Shown: piece by piece, positions 10,868 through 21,286 of the stretch | Numbering within the stretch: the stretch's first letter is position 1 | How the letters are laid out: the number at the start of each line of letters is the position of its first letter | Assembly: GCA_964019425.1 (NCBI GenBank) | Contig: OZ025787.1 | Coordinates: forward strand, 806,001 to 870,000 | DNA from: Flectonema sp. DT1601 | Lineage: Eukaryota; Euglenozoa; Diplonemea; Diplonemida; Diplonemidae | Length of the DNA stretch: 64,000 bases | Direction: 5' to 3' | The notes under the pieces: model-generated | What the model saw: only the letters and a program-made list of their open reading frames with translations | Database searches by the model: none | What the model was told of the DNA's origin: nothing | Position numbers and translations under genes: made by a program

Positions 10868-11533
10868 TCATTCACTTGCTTTTGGAGGTGCAAACGGACC
10901 AGAAGGTGGGTCAGAACGATATTTCAAAGCTTCTTCACTACCCTTCATAAATAATCTATACATATCAATCTGTGTAGGGTGCTCATAATCAGCCAAGTGT
11001 TCCAATATGTAACTTCGACGTACAGCTGCCTCTGATGATTCAAGAAGTTCATAGATATCCTTGTAGTGAAGTGATGTGTCTTTCGATAAGATTGGATCTT
11101 GTTGAATGTGTTGAGCAAGTTGTCGTCTAGTTCTGACTTCTTCTTGTTGAAATCTCTGCTCTTTAAGTAACTCTTTAAGACTTTTGCCTGAAGTTCGACG
11201 ATGTAATTCAGCATCTTTTCTTAGTATCTCGTCTACAGATATTGGAGTTGCGTATTTATGAGTGTGTCCGTAACTTTTATATCTTCTTACTGGGATGTTA
11301 CTGTCAGTCATCTGATGGCTGTCGTATTCTCTTTTCTTTTCTTCATTACAAAGAATCTCGTATGCCTCTTGCACTTGAAGGAATGCCTTTTCACAACCTG
11401 GGTTCTTATCAGGGTGATAGATCATAACTTTTTTATGATAAGCTCGTTTAATGTCCTCAGCTGAAGCAGTTTCTCTGATTCCCAACGTTACGTAAACATT
11501 CAACATATTGTGTAATAGTTCGACTGTAAACAT
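10868..11533 (-). CDS. J-domain (DnaJ/Hsp40) protein
   Basis: About 221 residues. The J domain occupies roughly residues 12-75 (VYVTLGIRETASAEDIKRAY) with the HPD motif intact in MIYHPDKNPG, so it should stimulate Hsp70 ATPase activity. The rest is a charged helical stretch (SLKELLKEQRFQQEEVRTRR) without zinc fingers or a Gly/Phe region, making it a class C J-protein whose client is unknown. The start is ambiguous. The ATG at 11533 is used here. An alternative is a short first exon from an ATG at 11598, with a donor CAG|GTAATA and an acceptor TTTACAG that would remove about 52 nt and keep the frame. The next ATG, at codon 10, would clip the J domain closely. Confidence 0.85.
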   Translation of the reverse strand: MFTVELLHNMLNVYVTLGIRETASAEDIKRAYHKKVMIYHPDKNPGCEKAFLQVQEAYEILCNEEKKREYDSHQMTDSNIPVRRYKSYGHTHKYATPISVDEILRKDAELHRRTSGKSLKELLKEQRFQQEEVRTRRQLAQHIQQDPILSKDTSLHYKDIYELLESSEAAVRRSYILEHLADYEHPTQIDMYRLFMKGSEEALKYRSDPPSGPFAPPKASE

Positions 11534-11598
11534 AACGTTTCGAATTTTGTGATGCCACACACATAAAGGTTATTACCTGACCAAGAAATCGTTACCAT

Positions 11599-12618
11599 CG
11601 TTGTTTAAAAACTAAATCTCTCTCGACACCTAGTGTTAGGATAGGGCAACCAAGGTGTTACGAATGTGCATTCCTTTTTTTTTTATTTTTTTACTATTCT
11701 TTCATTGAAGAACTTACCAGGTACACCTGCATCGGTATTATAAAAAACAAAAACGGGGTAAACTATTTAATTAGGTTTACACGAATAAATCTCTGTATTG
11801 TATCAAAACTATATAATGAAATTAAACAAAAAAAGAAACTCACGACACAGTGGCTTTTCCGTGTTTACGGGTTTTGCTATTCAATTGTGAATTAATCGTG
11901 AGCCGTGGGGAAACCGCAGGGGGGATATTGAATGGTTACGTAACGTTGGGAATCAGATAAATGAAGGAATACAAGGATTACTTACATTCTTGATCCACCT
12001 GACTAACTTTCGTAAAAATCCTCTGTGGCAGGGAAATATTCTTGTGCGAGTTTGAAAAAAAAAATCCCCAAATCCGAAGGAATATTTCCCCTGACACCCG
12101 AAAAAAGACAATGCAAATCAACAGGAGAAAAAAAAAAAAAAGAAGAACTCATTCGAATTGATCATAAAATCGAATTCTACCTGAGGGGAGAAACCACTAT
12201 TTATCCAACGAAGAGAATATCCAACCCGTTTATTAGGTCTTTACTATTCTACCTTTTTGAATTGTTTGTTCCAAATACGAACTCGCAGATAGAACCAGTT
12301 TGTTCTTATGAAAAAATAAATATCTTTATGTTTGATGTTTCAGAGATAACATCAAGGAAACGTTAGTTATAATAAAGTTGACTAAAGGAGTTTGGAGGAG
12401 GAGAGAGGGACAAGAGTTAAGAATAATTCTTTTACCACTTAGAGCTAGAATGGATTACATGTGACGCCATGTATTCTGTATCAATAAACAGGAAGGAAAG
12501 AGACTCGCAATAAAAAAAAAAAAAAGAGCTGGAAAATAAAACGAAAGGGTCACTATAATATTCGCATGCAGTTTAAAAAGGGCAACTAATAATTTCAGTA
12601 GCGTGACTACAGTAATGA
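11599..12618. other. Gene-free spacer
   Basis: A/T-rich DNA. An A-rich open frame on the plus strand (12025-12366) is low complexity and not taken as a gene. Confidence 0.4.
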
Positions 12619-14421
12619 CTACATTTTCTTAGAGATCTGCGGCTGGAACTGCTGAGGAGGTTGCTGGAACTGCTGTGGAGGTATCTGGAACTGCTGTGGA
12701 GGTATCTGGAACTGTGGCGGAAGCAACTGAGGAGCCACCAGCGGACCAGGACCACTTTTCCGAGATTTCTCCTTTAGCTTAAACAAAACACCCTTATGAC
12801 CAGCCGTGCAAGGTGTGAATTTATTCTTTCCCTTCTGTGGTAATTTGACATTCGGAGTAATAACCGAACGTGGATTCGGATCATAAAAAGTAGCAACGGA
12901 GTGTCTGTTAGTCAACTTCCTGTTAATAACTCGATGTTTTGTTGCTGGTAAGTTACCATTAGTAAACTTCTCCATCATGAAACCAGTATTAAGTACTAAA
13001 GCGTTAGGTATAACAGGAAGTGTTTCCCACTTTTCATTGTGGTACACTTCAAGCCCTTCAGAGTCCTGTAATATAAATGTCAAAGCTCCGTAGTCAACGT
13101 GGCTGCCTGCACCTATTTCGTTCTTTGCCTTCTGCTGAGCCTGTGGCGGGTACTTCAGCAGTCGGTTTATAACGAGTGGCGTGTCAAAAGCTTTCTCGAT
13201 TTCACTCGAGATCCCAAGCTCTTTACCAATAAGCTCGAGTACCTTTTCTCCCAGGCAGTGGACCTTGAAAAGGTAGTTTTCACAAGTTTCTTTTAATTGA
13301 GGATGCTCGTATGCAGATGGCCAGATATTAATACCCAGCATCTGCATATCACCTTCAAGACCAGAGATAGAAGTACCATGGTCGAAGGATTCTTTATTAT
13401 CAGGTGCCATGAAGGGGTTTAGCGCCTCGACACGTGGTGGTGTGTACCCCCTCGCACACTTCATCATTCCGGCTCTGTAAGTATCATGTTCACGGACGGC
13501 CTCGTAACGCAATTTTTCTGCTTCCTTCTTACCAAAGAAGGTTTGGGTGATTTCAAGTACATCTTTTTGAATTTTTTCCTTCACACTGTGATTAGTTAAG
13601 AATGCAAATCCTGTTTCTTTGAGACTCGCAACAAGAAGCTTCGCAACCACATCGTCTGACTGACTCATGTCTACGACTTTAACAGAAGCCGGGTTTGCTT
13701 TTAAAATGTCTCTTGAAATATGTTCTCCTGAACCACCTTTAGCTAACCACTGTCCATAACTAGACGATATCGTCATTGAAGCAGGTAGACCTGTGTATGC
13801 AATGTACTCCTGCTCGGTTGTTTTGTCTGAGAAGTTTAGCATGTGACCGTATTCATTTACACCCCCGTCATTCAGAGTTACTTCTATTCCGATTTTAAAT
13901 TGCCCATTTGACTGCCTCGTTACTTCAAATGGTGCTGCTGTGCAAGAGTGTGGTTCCAATCTAGATTCTGAAGGGAATTTAAAAGTAACTCGTTTGATAC
14001 TTCCAGGTTCTGTTAATTCCTTGACGTAGACTGTCCAATTGTGTTTTGGATGAGTTGTAGTAGATGTGTGAGTGTTGCCGATTCTGATTTTGAGATCGTG
14101 TTTCATGATGTACGGCACAGATGAGAAATTATCATCCTCACTGAATCTAGCGAATGCTAACAAAGGAATCCCTCCACTTGGTCTGAATGTTTCAAGGGTC
14201 GCAATATCTGTTGCCGACAAGTCCCAATCTGTCCATTTAGAAGCGACCATTCTCCTTGCAAACACCAAAGCATTATCAACTGAAATAGTGCTGCTATTAC
14301 CTGACAACTCTTTCCACATACTCCTAAACAGAGTTACATAGCTGTCATGAAGTTTGTTGAATTCACTCAAACGGGAGGCTTCCGCGATGGCCTCGTCAAG
14401 CTGTTCTTCAATATTTGACAT
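12619..14421 (-). CDS. YEATS-like domain fused to 2-oxoglutarate/Fe(II) dioxygenase
   Basis: A 600-residue single-exon protein. Residues about 108-205 read as a YEATS-like fold: HNWTVYVKEL, then IKRVTFKFPSES, then APFEVT and FKIGIEV, matching the order and spacing in GAS41 and AF9. The aromatic and His/Ser residues that hold acyl-lysine in AF9 align with Pro, Glu, Ser and Asn here, so acyl-lysine binding is doubtful. Residues about 245-550 are an isopenicillin-N-synthase-type dioxygenase: N-terminal DIOX_N part (LKETGFAFLTNHSV), iron ligands HVD in GSHVDYGALTF (about 440), distal His in ATKHRVINR (about 495) and the 2-oxoglutarate Arg in RHSVATFYDP. All catalytic residues are present. The tail (about 570-597) is a Pro/Gln repeat (PPQQFQ). 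The substrate is unknown. This fusion is not one I recognise. Confidence 0.8.
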   Translation of the reverse strand: MSNIEEQLDEAIAEASRLSEFNKLHDSYVTLFRSMWKELSGNSSTISVDNALVFARRMVASKWTDWDLSATDIATLETFRPSGGIPLLAFARFSEDDNFSSVPYIMKHDLKIRIGNTHTSTTTHPKHNWTVYVKELTEPGSIKRVTFKFPSESRLEPHSCTAAPFEVTRQSNGQFKIGIEVTLNDGGVNEYGHMLNFSDKTTEQEYIAYTGLPASMTISSSYGQWLAKGGSGEHISRDILKANPASVKVVDMSQSDDVVAKLLVASLKETGFAFLTNHSVKEKIQKDVLEITQTFFGKKEAEKLRYEAVREHDTYRAGMMKCARGYTPPRVEALNPFMAPDNKESFDHGTSISGLEGDMQMLGINIWPSAYEHPQLKETCENYLFKVHCLGEKVLELIGKELGISSEIEKAFDTPLVINRLLKYPPQAQQKAKNEIGAGSHVDYGALTFILQDSEGLEVYHNEKWETLPVIPNALVLNTGFMMEKFTNGNLPATKHRVINRKLTNRHSVATFYDPNPRSVITPNVKLPQKGKNKFTPCTAGHKGVLFKLKEKSRKSGPGPLVAPQLLPPQFQIPPQQFQIPPQQFQQPPQQFQPQISKKM

Positions 14422-14633
14422 CTTTTATGAATTCTGATATGAATAATAAATTATAAGCATTTAAGTAAAGTTGAGGACAAGGTAGTTAACGGAGATTTCC
14501 CCGCCTAGGATAAATAATATTCAAACTACCCCAGAAGGATATCAATACATCCCTTCATGTGATGGCAGTAATATGAGAAGACCAATTGTGTGTCTCAAAT
14601 CGGATTACATTTCAGTATTGTCGTCACATTATT

Positions 14634-15560
14634 TCACCGACGGGTTCGCTTAATTTCTTGAGCTGCTCGCGCACGCTTTGCAACTGCTCGAGCAGACATA
14701 TCCAGTGGACCTCCTTCAACTAAAGGATCGACAACAACTAAATCATCATCACCTTCTGTTGCTTTCGGATTTACGAACTTTACTACAGAGTCCATCCATT
14801 TATTTCCTTTTATATCATCTTCTTGATTGTTGTATGTTTCTGATTTTACGTGGCAAGGTTGGTTAACAGCTTCCATGTCAGTCGTTGCATTGTCCGATTC
14901 CTTACGCTGTCTCTTTTGAAGTTGCATTTCAAATCCTTTGAGTGCCAGGACTGTGTCTCGTTCTCTGTTGGCGCTGGTTGCTTTCTTTGAAAACTTCTTT
15001 CGTTGTTCTTCTAGAAAGAGACGGCCTTTGGATTTTGGTTTTCCATCATCGTCATCATCTTTGTTTCGGTCTCCGGGTTGTTTATTGAATTTCATAATAG
15101 CAGCCTTTTGTTCTTCTTGTTGATCTTTTATTTGTTGGATGAGAGATGCTGCTTCAGGAGTTAATTCTTCTTCCTTGAGATCAGTTGGTTCTGGATAGTC
15201 GTCGTCGTCGTCGTCGTTACTCTCACTGTCGGATTCAACAGTTGCTGCTGCTCGTCTCTTTACTTTTGCCTTTAGTCGTTCAACACCTTTATTGACGTAT
15301 GTTCCCCTCGATTTTTCAAACTCTTCGTGCATCTTGCGAATCTCTCGTTGTCTTTCTTCTGTGTGAACACTTCCTTTGTGTAGTATACCGTCTTCTAAAA
15401 TATCGTGAGCGCTTGCAACTCGATTTCCCTTTTCGACGGTACTCACGATTCCATCAGTCTTGCTATCAAATGAAACTACTTCTTCCTCATCATGCATGCA
15501 TGAAATACTGAAGTTCTTAGCCTTCTTCTTACTCTTTACCTTCTTCTTTTCCTCGCTCAT
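14634..15560 (-). CDS. CWC27-like spliceosome factor lacking the cyclophilin domain
   Basis: A 308-residue, highly charged protein. Its N-terminus (KKKAKNFSISCMHDEEEVVS) matches the segment that follows the cyclophilin domain in CWC27 (KPKGTKNFSLLSFGEEAEEE in human). Its C-terminus carries the CWC27 tail pattern: a T-x-LAL-x-F stretch (DTVLALKGFEMQL), then KWMDSVVKFV, then an acidic VVVDPL motif and a basic end. CWC27 acts in activated spliceosomes together with CWC22 and the exon-junction factor eIF4A3. No cyclophilin sequence is visible in the 2 kb upstream, so the prolyl-isomerase part is either absent or encoded elsewhere. The Asp runs come from a GTC repeat near 15199-15218. The call rests on motifs and could be wrong. 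Confidence 0.6.
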   Translation of the reverse strand: MSEEKKKVKSKKKAKNFSISCMHDEEEVVSFDSKTDGIVSTVEKGNRVASAHDILEDGILHKGSVHTEERQREIRKMHEEFEKSRGTYVNKGVERLKAKVKRRAAATVESDSESNDDDDDDYPEPTDLKEEELTPEAASLIQQIKDQQEEQKAAIMKFNKQPGDRNKDDDDDGKPKSKGRLFLEEQRKKFSKKATSANRERDTVLALKGFEMQLQKRQRKESDNATTDMEAVNQPCHVKSETYNNQEDDIKGNKWMDSVVKFVNPKATEGDDDLVVVDPLVEGGPLDMSARAVAKRARAAQEIKRTRR

Positions 15561-17573
15561 GTTATTGAAATTTACTGCTAAATATGTGATTATTTCCTTA
15601 TAATGACTTCCTTACTACAGTTAAAGAGTAACAACGAAATACCATATGAATGTGCTGTAGGTAATTCAAATTCAATTCGAAGAATAAATAAGAACGTATT
15701 TCGAGTTAGGAAGGAAGTTCGGAGCAACAATGAGTGTGATTTGGTTGGTGTGGACGCGATTTGGATTGTACTGACCAACCAAGTAGTCGCATCCATGTTT
15801 ACATTGTTATTTGTTTTTTTTTCTTCTTTGTATTTTGTTTTTTTGTTTTTCAACCGGCCAAACATTTTTTTAATGCTCAGCTTTTAAAACAATTAATGGA
15901 AAGCAGGAAAGGAGAATAAAAAAGATGAATACTTCCCCCCCCAATCGTTTGTTTCGTTTCGGTTCTGCCCGGAAAACTTAATTTAAAAAAAAAAGGAACG
16001 CTGTAGTTTCACTCTAAATAAATTCATTGAACTTATCTCTCTGCCGTGAGCAGAGTTTTTCACCTCTTAGCACAGCCTTGTTGCTATAGAAGTACGGGAA
16101 AGTGAAGCTCCAGAAAAGAACGCACCAAAGGAAACATCTAAGGCTTTCACACGAGAGTATATACAGCATCTATCCTCCCCACTCACACGTATCGCATCTT
16201 TGGTTATCAAAAAAAACACACACCAGTGTAGATTCGCTATACTCCAATGTTTCTTACTTTCAAGTTAAAACACGACAACAGACAATTAGGGGAAGGGCTA
16301 CAAAGATCCTTTTTTTATTTTTTTTTATTTATTTAAAAGAATTTCTCAAAAGAAAAATGCAGAGAGGGAGAGGAATAAAAAAAATTAAAAAAAGAAAACT
16401 GTTAAGAAAAAAAGTGGAATAAAAAAAAAAAAAAATCAATGCCAAAAAAATTACCCCCCCCACCGAGGCAGACAGGTTTTTTGGTGGGTTAAAAAAATAA
16501 AAAAAAAAAAAAAAAAAAAAAAATACCACCTAAGTAATCCAATCACATACAACAAGTTTGCAAGCAGTGTTAAGAAAACTGAAGATGGAAGTCGGACGAA
16601 TGAAAGAAGGCATCGAAATAAAAGAATCCAAACTCAAAGAGCTGGAATGTTGAGAAAGAGAGTGGGAGGGCATTTAACTGAGCTGTAGCTTAGCGGGAAA
16701 GCATAGGCCAAGGAAAGATTACCATCTACATAAAAAAAACAAAAATGCTTTCAACCGCATCGAATAATCTTAAAAAAATATTCTTTTTTTCATTTCCTCC
16801 CAGTTACTCAGAATACTGATAGTATTAAATCCTAACAAAAGGTTTCTTTTCAGATGTTCCTTTGTTTTTTTTTGCTGGTGGGGTTAAGACAAACCCACAA
16901 ACCCGCAAAATAGATTACCCGTTAACAGTACTCAGAGAATTGAATTTTCACTTTGCAGAAGTTTCGTACATAAAACTCCCTCTGCCGAATCGAAAAGCCG
17001 AGGGGGACGAATTAAAAAAAATAAAATAAAAAGCAGACGGACTAACTCCTTCACTACTGAAGGATGCAAGAACGTCAAATCCAACCGGAAGAACGACAAA
17101 GCGGAGCACTTCAAAATGAAACCTAAGATCATTCGCTAGTCGACAATCCCTCGAAAACTGTGAAGTTTATTCCGTTTTTTTTTTTGTGTAAACCGTCCTT
17201 AATGCGTACCAACACATCGGATGCCGTGTTCCCTATTGAATTTAACAATGAGAAAGACAATCTGCGATACAATGAGCACCTCTAGCTAATTAACCAAATA
17301 AAATTCGGAGCTTAAACAACACAAAAAAAAAACACTACTCGGAGGAGTCATCGATTATAACCCATGACTGTTGTTTTCCTTAGAAAACTACAACTAATAA
17401 TGAAGATCGCATTACTAGACATTATTTATAATTACCCATTACTTGGAGTTTTGAAACAATCGTAGGAAGGGGAAGATAGACATAATTAAGGATTGATATA
17501 ATAACAAAATAAAGAAAAGAATATGTAAAAGGTTAATAATATAGGGGTCCCGGGGAAGGGGAAATCAGGTTTT
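15561..17573. other. Gene-free spacer
   Basis: A/T-rich DNA with runs of A (16419-16435, 16499-16523) and C (16455-16462). No gene or cyclophilin-encoding exon is seen. A tRNA-like A-box near 16685 has no matching B-box. Confidence 0.45.
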
Positions 17574-19406
17574 TCACAACCGAGCAATGTCATCGCTGTC
17601 TTTCACATCGCATTCCTTGTCCGGAAAATTCGAAAGGGGTGCTGGTGGTGATGGAGAGGGTGGTAGTGGTGGTGAAGGAGATGACTGACGATTTGCAGCA
17701 GTATTAGTGTCGTTGGCAGTGTTATTATTGTTGTTGTTGCTGTTGTTATTGCTGTTGCTGTTATTATTATTATTATTATTGATGTTATTTCTACGAGCGG
17801 TATACTCCTCTCGTTGACGTCTAGTACGACGCTTGTGTACCAGACATCCGAATGCAACAATAACAATAAGAAAAAGTGCAACACTAACAAACAAAACAAC
17901 CTTCCATGCAGTATGCTCATCATCATTATTATTATTATTATTATTAATCCTGCGACCCCTACGAAAGTTACGGTTGTAATTATAGTTGGAAACAACAACT
18001 GTTGGTGGTGGTGGATGAGATGGTGACACAGACTTTCTAATACCTTGAGCTGCTGTATTAATTGCAGAGAGAACTCCAATTAATGTATACTCAACGACAA
18101 CACTGCTTCCTTGTTGAATGGATGTCCTCCTGTTGGTCGCACTCTGTGAGTTCCACTCCTTTGGCACCATTAGGAAAGTTTTAGCGTCCATGCTATGAAT
18201 TTTAGTAATGATAACTTCAACAGAAGATGAACCAACAGATTCTAATAAAAGATTTCTGGTGGTGGTAACAAAGGCAATTGGATTTCTTTGTACCTCTGAG
18301 TAGTCAGTGCCAGTGATTTGCGAGGTCAGAGCCACTTCAACAATGGAGCAGCCGATGTTTCTGGTGGAACAACAGACAGCCCTGTCTGCGGCTGAAAGCG
18401 TATGGACAGAAGCATCGCAGTTGAGGTCAGCTGAGGTACAATGTAAATTCCTTGTAGTACAGCACCATTCCTTTTCGAAGTCTCTCAAGGAATCAGCAGT
18501 TTGGGTACAAATATCGGTACAGCCGATACTTCTTGAGGTACAGCAGAAGTCTCTTTCTTGTTGCGTTGTTTCAGGTCGTTCTAAATTAGTACAGCTGTAC
18601 GCTTCTTCACAGACGCTCATTTGATCACAACACCAAGTCTTCTGAGAGTTACCCCAGTTTGCGTTTGAACCAGAGCAGTCATATCTACATCTGAGGCTTC
18701 TGTTATTACAACACCATAGTTCTTGTGTTTCAGTAATACTATTCTGGTAGCAGACATCTGTTGCTGTGCATACAAACCTTTCTCTGCAGCACCAGTTTCT
18801 TTGATTGTCTGACCAGGTTAATTTATCTGTGTTGTAACAATCATAGTAAATGTATCCACAACCAAGTCCTTTATTACTGCAACACCAGTGTTTTTGATCT
18901 TCTGAGTAGAACTGTCCAATAGCAGAAAGAGCTGGACAACACCATTGCTGTTGATCACTAGACCATGTTGCAGGTGGTGCAGTACAGTCTGAGGAACATC
19001 CAACACTACGAACACTGCAACAGTAATTCCTCTCTGTAGAGCTCCAGTATGATAGATTTTCCAAGTCACAACTAAAAGTAGGTGCGGGTGTCGAGGTGCA
19101 ACCGATATTCATCTCATCACAACAAAACGTTTGTTGTTCTGCAGTTATGATGTTTCCCGATATACACTCTGCCCTGAGTCCATCACAACCAACACGCTCC
19201 TCCCTACAGCAGTACTGTTTCCTCTCAGTGCGGTCCCAATATCTTCCACGACTATGAGAGCAACTATACTCTGTCTCCTCACACAAGAGGTTGTATTGCC
19301 TACAACACCACTGCTTTTCATAGCTTCTTAAGTTTGTACCTCTACACCACCGACGGTAGCCTGACGAAACCCACAAAACTGAAGCGAAGGCGAGAACACG
19401 CAACAT
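17574..19406 (-). CDS. Type I membrane protein with twelve Cys-Cys modules
   Basis: A 610-residue single-exon protein. Residues 1-16 look like a signal peptide (MLRVLAFASVLWVSSG). Residues about 17-360 are at least twelve modules of about 30 residues with the core W-S-x2-Q/E-R/K-x-W/Y/F-C-C-x5/6-C (for example WSDNQRNWCCRERFVC), probably disulfide-bonded. A second extracellular domain (about 365-465: IAFVTTTRNLLLESVGSSSV, SVVVEYTLIGVLSAINTA) links the modules to the membrane. One helix (VVLFVSVALFLIVIVAFGCL, near residue 503) is followed by a basic stop-transfer segment. The cytoplasmic tail is rich in Asn (from AAT/ATT triplet runs, 17700-17790) and then Ser/Pro. Probably a cell-surface protein; ligand unknown. 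Confidence 0.8.
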   Translation of the reverse strand: MLRVLAFASVLWVSSGYRRWCRGTNLRSYEKQWCCRQYNLLCEETEYSCSHSRGRYWDRTERKQYCCREERVGCDGLRAECISGNIITAEQQTFCCDEMNIGCTSTPAPTFSCDLENLSYWSSTERNYCCSVRSVGCSSDCTAPPATWSSDQQQWCCPALSAIGQFYSEDQKHWCCSNKGLGCGYIYYDCYNTDKLTWSDNQRNWCCRERFVCTATDVCYQNSITETQELWCCNNRSLRCRYDCSGSNANWGNSQKTWCCDQMSVCEEAYSCTNLERPETTQQERDFCCTSRSIGCTDICTQTADSLRDFEKEWCCTTRNLHCTSADLNCDASVHTLSAADRAVCCSTRNIGCSIVEVALTSQITGTDYSEVQRNPIAFVTTTRNLLLESVGSSSVEVIITKIHSMDAKTFLMVPKEWNSQSATNRRTSIQQGSSVVVEYTLIGVLSAINTAAQGIRKSVSPSHPPPPTVVVSNYNYNRNFRRGRRINNNNNNNDDEHTAWKVVLFVSVALFLIVIVAFGCLVHKRRTRRQREEYTARRNNINNNNNNNSNSNNNSNNNNNNTANDTNTAANRQSSPSPPLPPSPSPPAPLSNFPDKECDVKDSDDIARL

Positions 19407-20380
19407 TGTTGATGTAACCCTTTATGTTAAAATATTTAAAGTCATTGTTCTGCTGCTACTCACCCTTTGGGAAGTCCAAGTTACGTAAACCACCAGTCGC
19501 TCAATTTGTACCTGATAAGACGATATTAAATTTACATAAAAATAAGTAAAATTATTAGTAAAATATTCACTACTATACTGCTAAAAGGAACTATTTTCAA
19601 AGAGGGACTGAAGTCTACAACTGTATGGGCAGAACAGTTGATTGTCGTATTTTCATATCACATAAACAAAACTCCACATAGAGAGTGATGTGCATCACTA
19701 TAAGACCATTAGAAAGTTGATGCAGAACGACACGTACTTACTATCGAATGATAGAATGTTATGTACGAAGGTGGTCAGCATCCCTAACTTGATTAAGAGA
19801 ACTATCTCAACAGACTTTCTACAGCGCCAGTATGTCGGCAAATAAAAAATTCCCAAAGAGAAATGAAACGAAACTACGAAAGGAAGTAGAAAAAAAAACT
19901 CAACGAGCTGGATAAGAGAGGCCAGAATAACATGAAAGCTGCGCCCAAGACAGTGAGCAGGAAAATATATAACAGTAGCTTTGAGGGGACTTAATAAGCC
20001 TCCAACAAAAGGAACCAATAATCTAAATGGCTTCATCCTACGTGAAAGGCTTGCAGCGCAACACACTATCTCAGATCACAATAGTAATATTAATTTTCTA
20101 ATCACCAAAGAGTTCAGCAAATCATTTTTCTCCACAAAACTACAACTAAAAATTATTAAGTATTCGTCAGGGGGTAAGAGGGATTTTTTGGGTCTATTAA
20201 ATTTCTTTTTAACTTTATCCGAAACAGATTTCCGGGATCACCAACTTAATCATCGAAAGGCGGGGGTGACAACACATCAAACAGAACAAAAAGTAAATTA
20301 TCTGCTGTTGCTATAAAGCCTTCAGCAATGTCTGATGAATGAATATAATTGTTTACTAACTGACCGAAACAGGAATTTGA
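19407..20380. other. Gene-free spacer
   Basis: No gene is seen. A plus-strand frame at 19981-20316 has no recognisable pattern. Confidence 0.4.
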
Positions 20381-21286
20381 TTATCCAAATGATCCGAAAG
20401 AGGGACTAGCAGTAGTTGGAATGATACCTCCAGCAGTAGCCCCTCCAGTTGGAGGAAGGGAATGTCCATAAGGAAGAGGAGTTGGGGTTGGTGCAGGTGA
20501 AGATCGAGTAGCTGCAGCAATTTGAGCTGAAGTCACACCAGCTGACGACGGAGGGGCGCTGTACATCTCTCCTGCAGTTCTATGCCTCAGGGTTCCATGT
20601 GGAGGTGCAGGTCTTGCACTGTACCCAGTGTCATGAGTAGGCAAACCTGCCAACTGCTGCGGTGGTTTCGTTGCTTTAATTATCTGAATCATTATATAAA
20701 ACCAAACTCTAAAACCTGAATACGCAAATGATATACAAGTCCATATAAAACAACTCCCCTGAAGACCATTCACAATACCAACCGTCCAAATAATATCCAC
20801 TTCGATGGCAAATATAGGAATATCACAGAATAATAAATTCACAATAACTCCATAAATACGTCTCTGTCTCGCGAATTCTTCAGGTAAGGGCCATCTGTAT
20901 GCCCACATATAAAACACTGAGGCTACAGTCAAGTACATGACAGAAGCCAATATTGTTAGGGCTAGGTAGGCATTCACTCTTCGCTGTCCAAGCTGTTCAT
21001 CTTGGTTTCGTACCTAATTGTTTAGTTAGTGCATAGAAAATTGAGTATAGAAAATAAAGATAAGTGAAGTAATCATTTCTGCAGTCTCCTAACATCTAGG
21101 GTAATAGAATATGCAGTTTTTAATTCCTTAGTTAGATAACTTCTTTATAAGAATTGTAGAAAAAGAAAAAAGAAAACTACATACCCAATCCAAGTAATTG
21201 ACGACGCACAGTAACGGATGCACAAAATGGATAATTATGGTAGCCAGGGTAAACGTTTTTTGCATATCACCTTCGCTCGGAGGCAT
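20381..21286 (-). CDS. Four-helix membrane protein with Pro-rich tail (2 exons)
   Basis: Exon 1 (21286-21185, MPPSEGDMQKTFTLATIIIH) and exon 2 (21013-20381) join in phase 0 (NYLDW-VRNQDEQLGQRRV) to give 244 residues. Membrane helices are predicted at about residues 10-32, 47-72, 86-108 and 112-140, with short charged loops (RWPLPEEFARQRRIYG). The C-terminal 90 residues are rich in Pro, Ala, Thr and Gly and probably disordered in the cytoplasm. The even, non-repetitive composition of the helical part suggests a conserved protein, but I cannot name the family. The start codon chosen directly follows an A run of about 20 bases in the 5' leader, itself preceded by a pyrimidine-rich acceptor (21352-21367). 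Confidence 0.75.
21014..21184 (-). other. Intron of the four-helix/Pro-rich protein gene (171 nt)
   Basis: Starts GTATGT and ends ACTAACTAAACAATTAG, with a textbook ACTAAC branch motif just before the acceptor. Phase 0. Confidence 0.8.

Noticed and set aside
12025-12366. Plus-strand frame of 113 codons
   Set aside because: Lys-rich low-complexity translation of A-rich DNA with no domain pattern.
14656-15511. Plus-strand frames opposite the CWC27-like gene
   Set aside because: Shadows of the minus-strand coding sequence.
16681-16760. tRNA-like A-box (TAGCTTAGCGG)
   Set aside because: No B-box, acceptor stem or plausible anticodon arm follows.
17603-18079. Second minus-strand frame rich in Ile, Thr and His
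   Set aside because: Out-of-frame reading of the triplet repeats in the Cys-module protein's tail.
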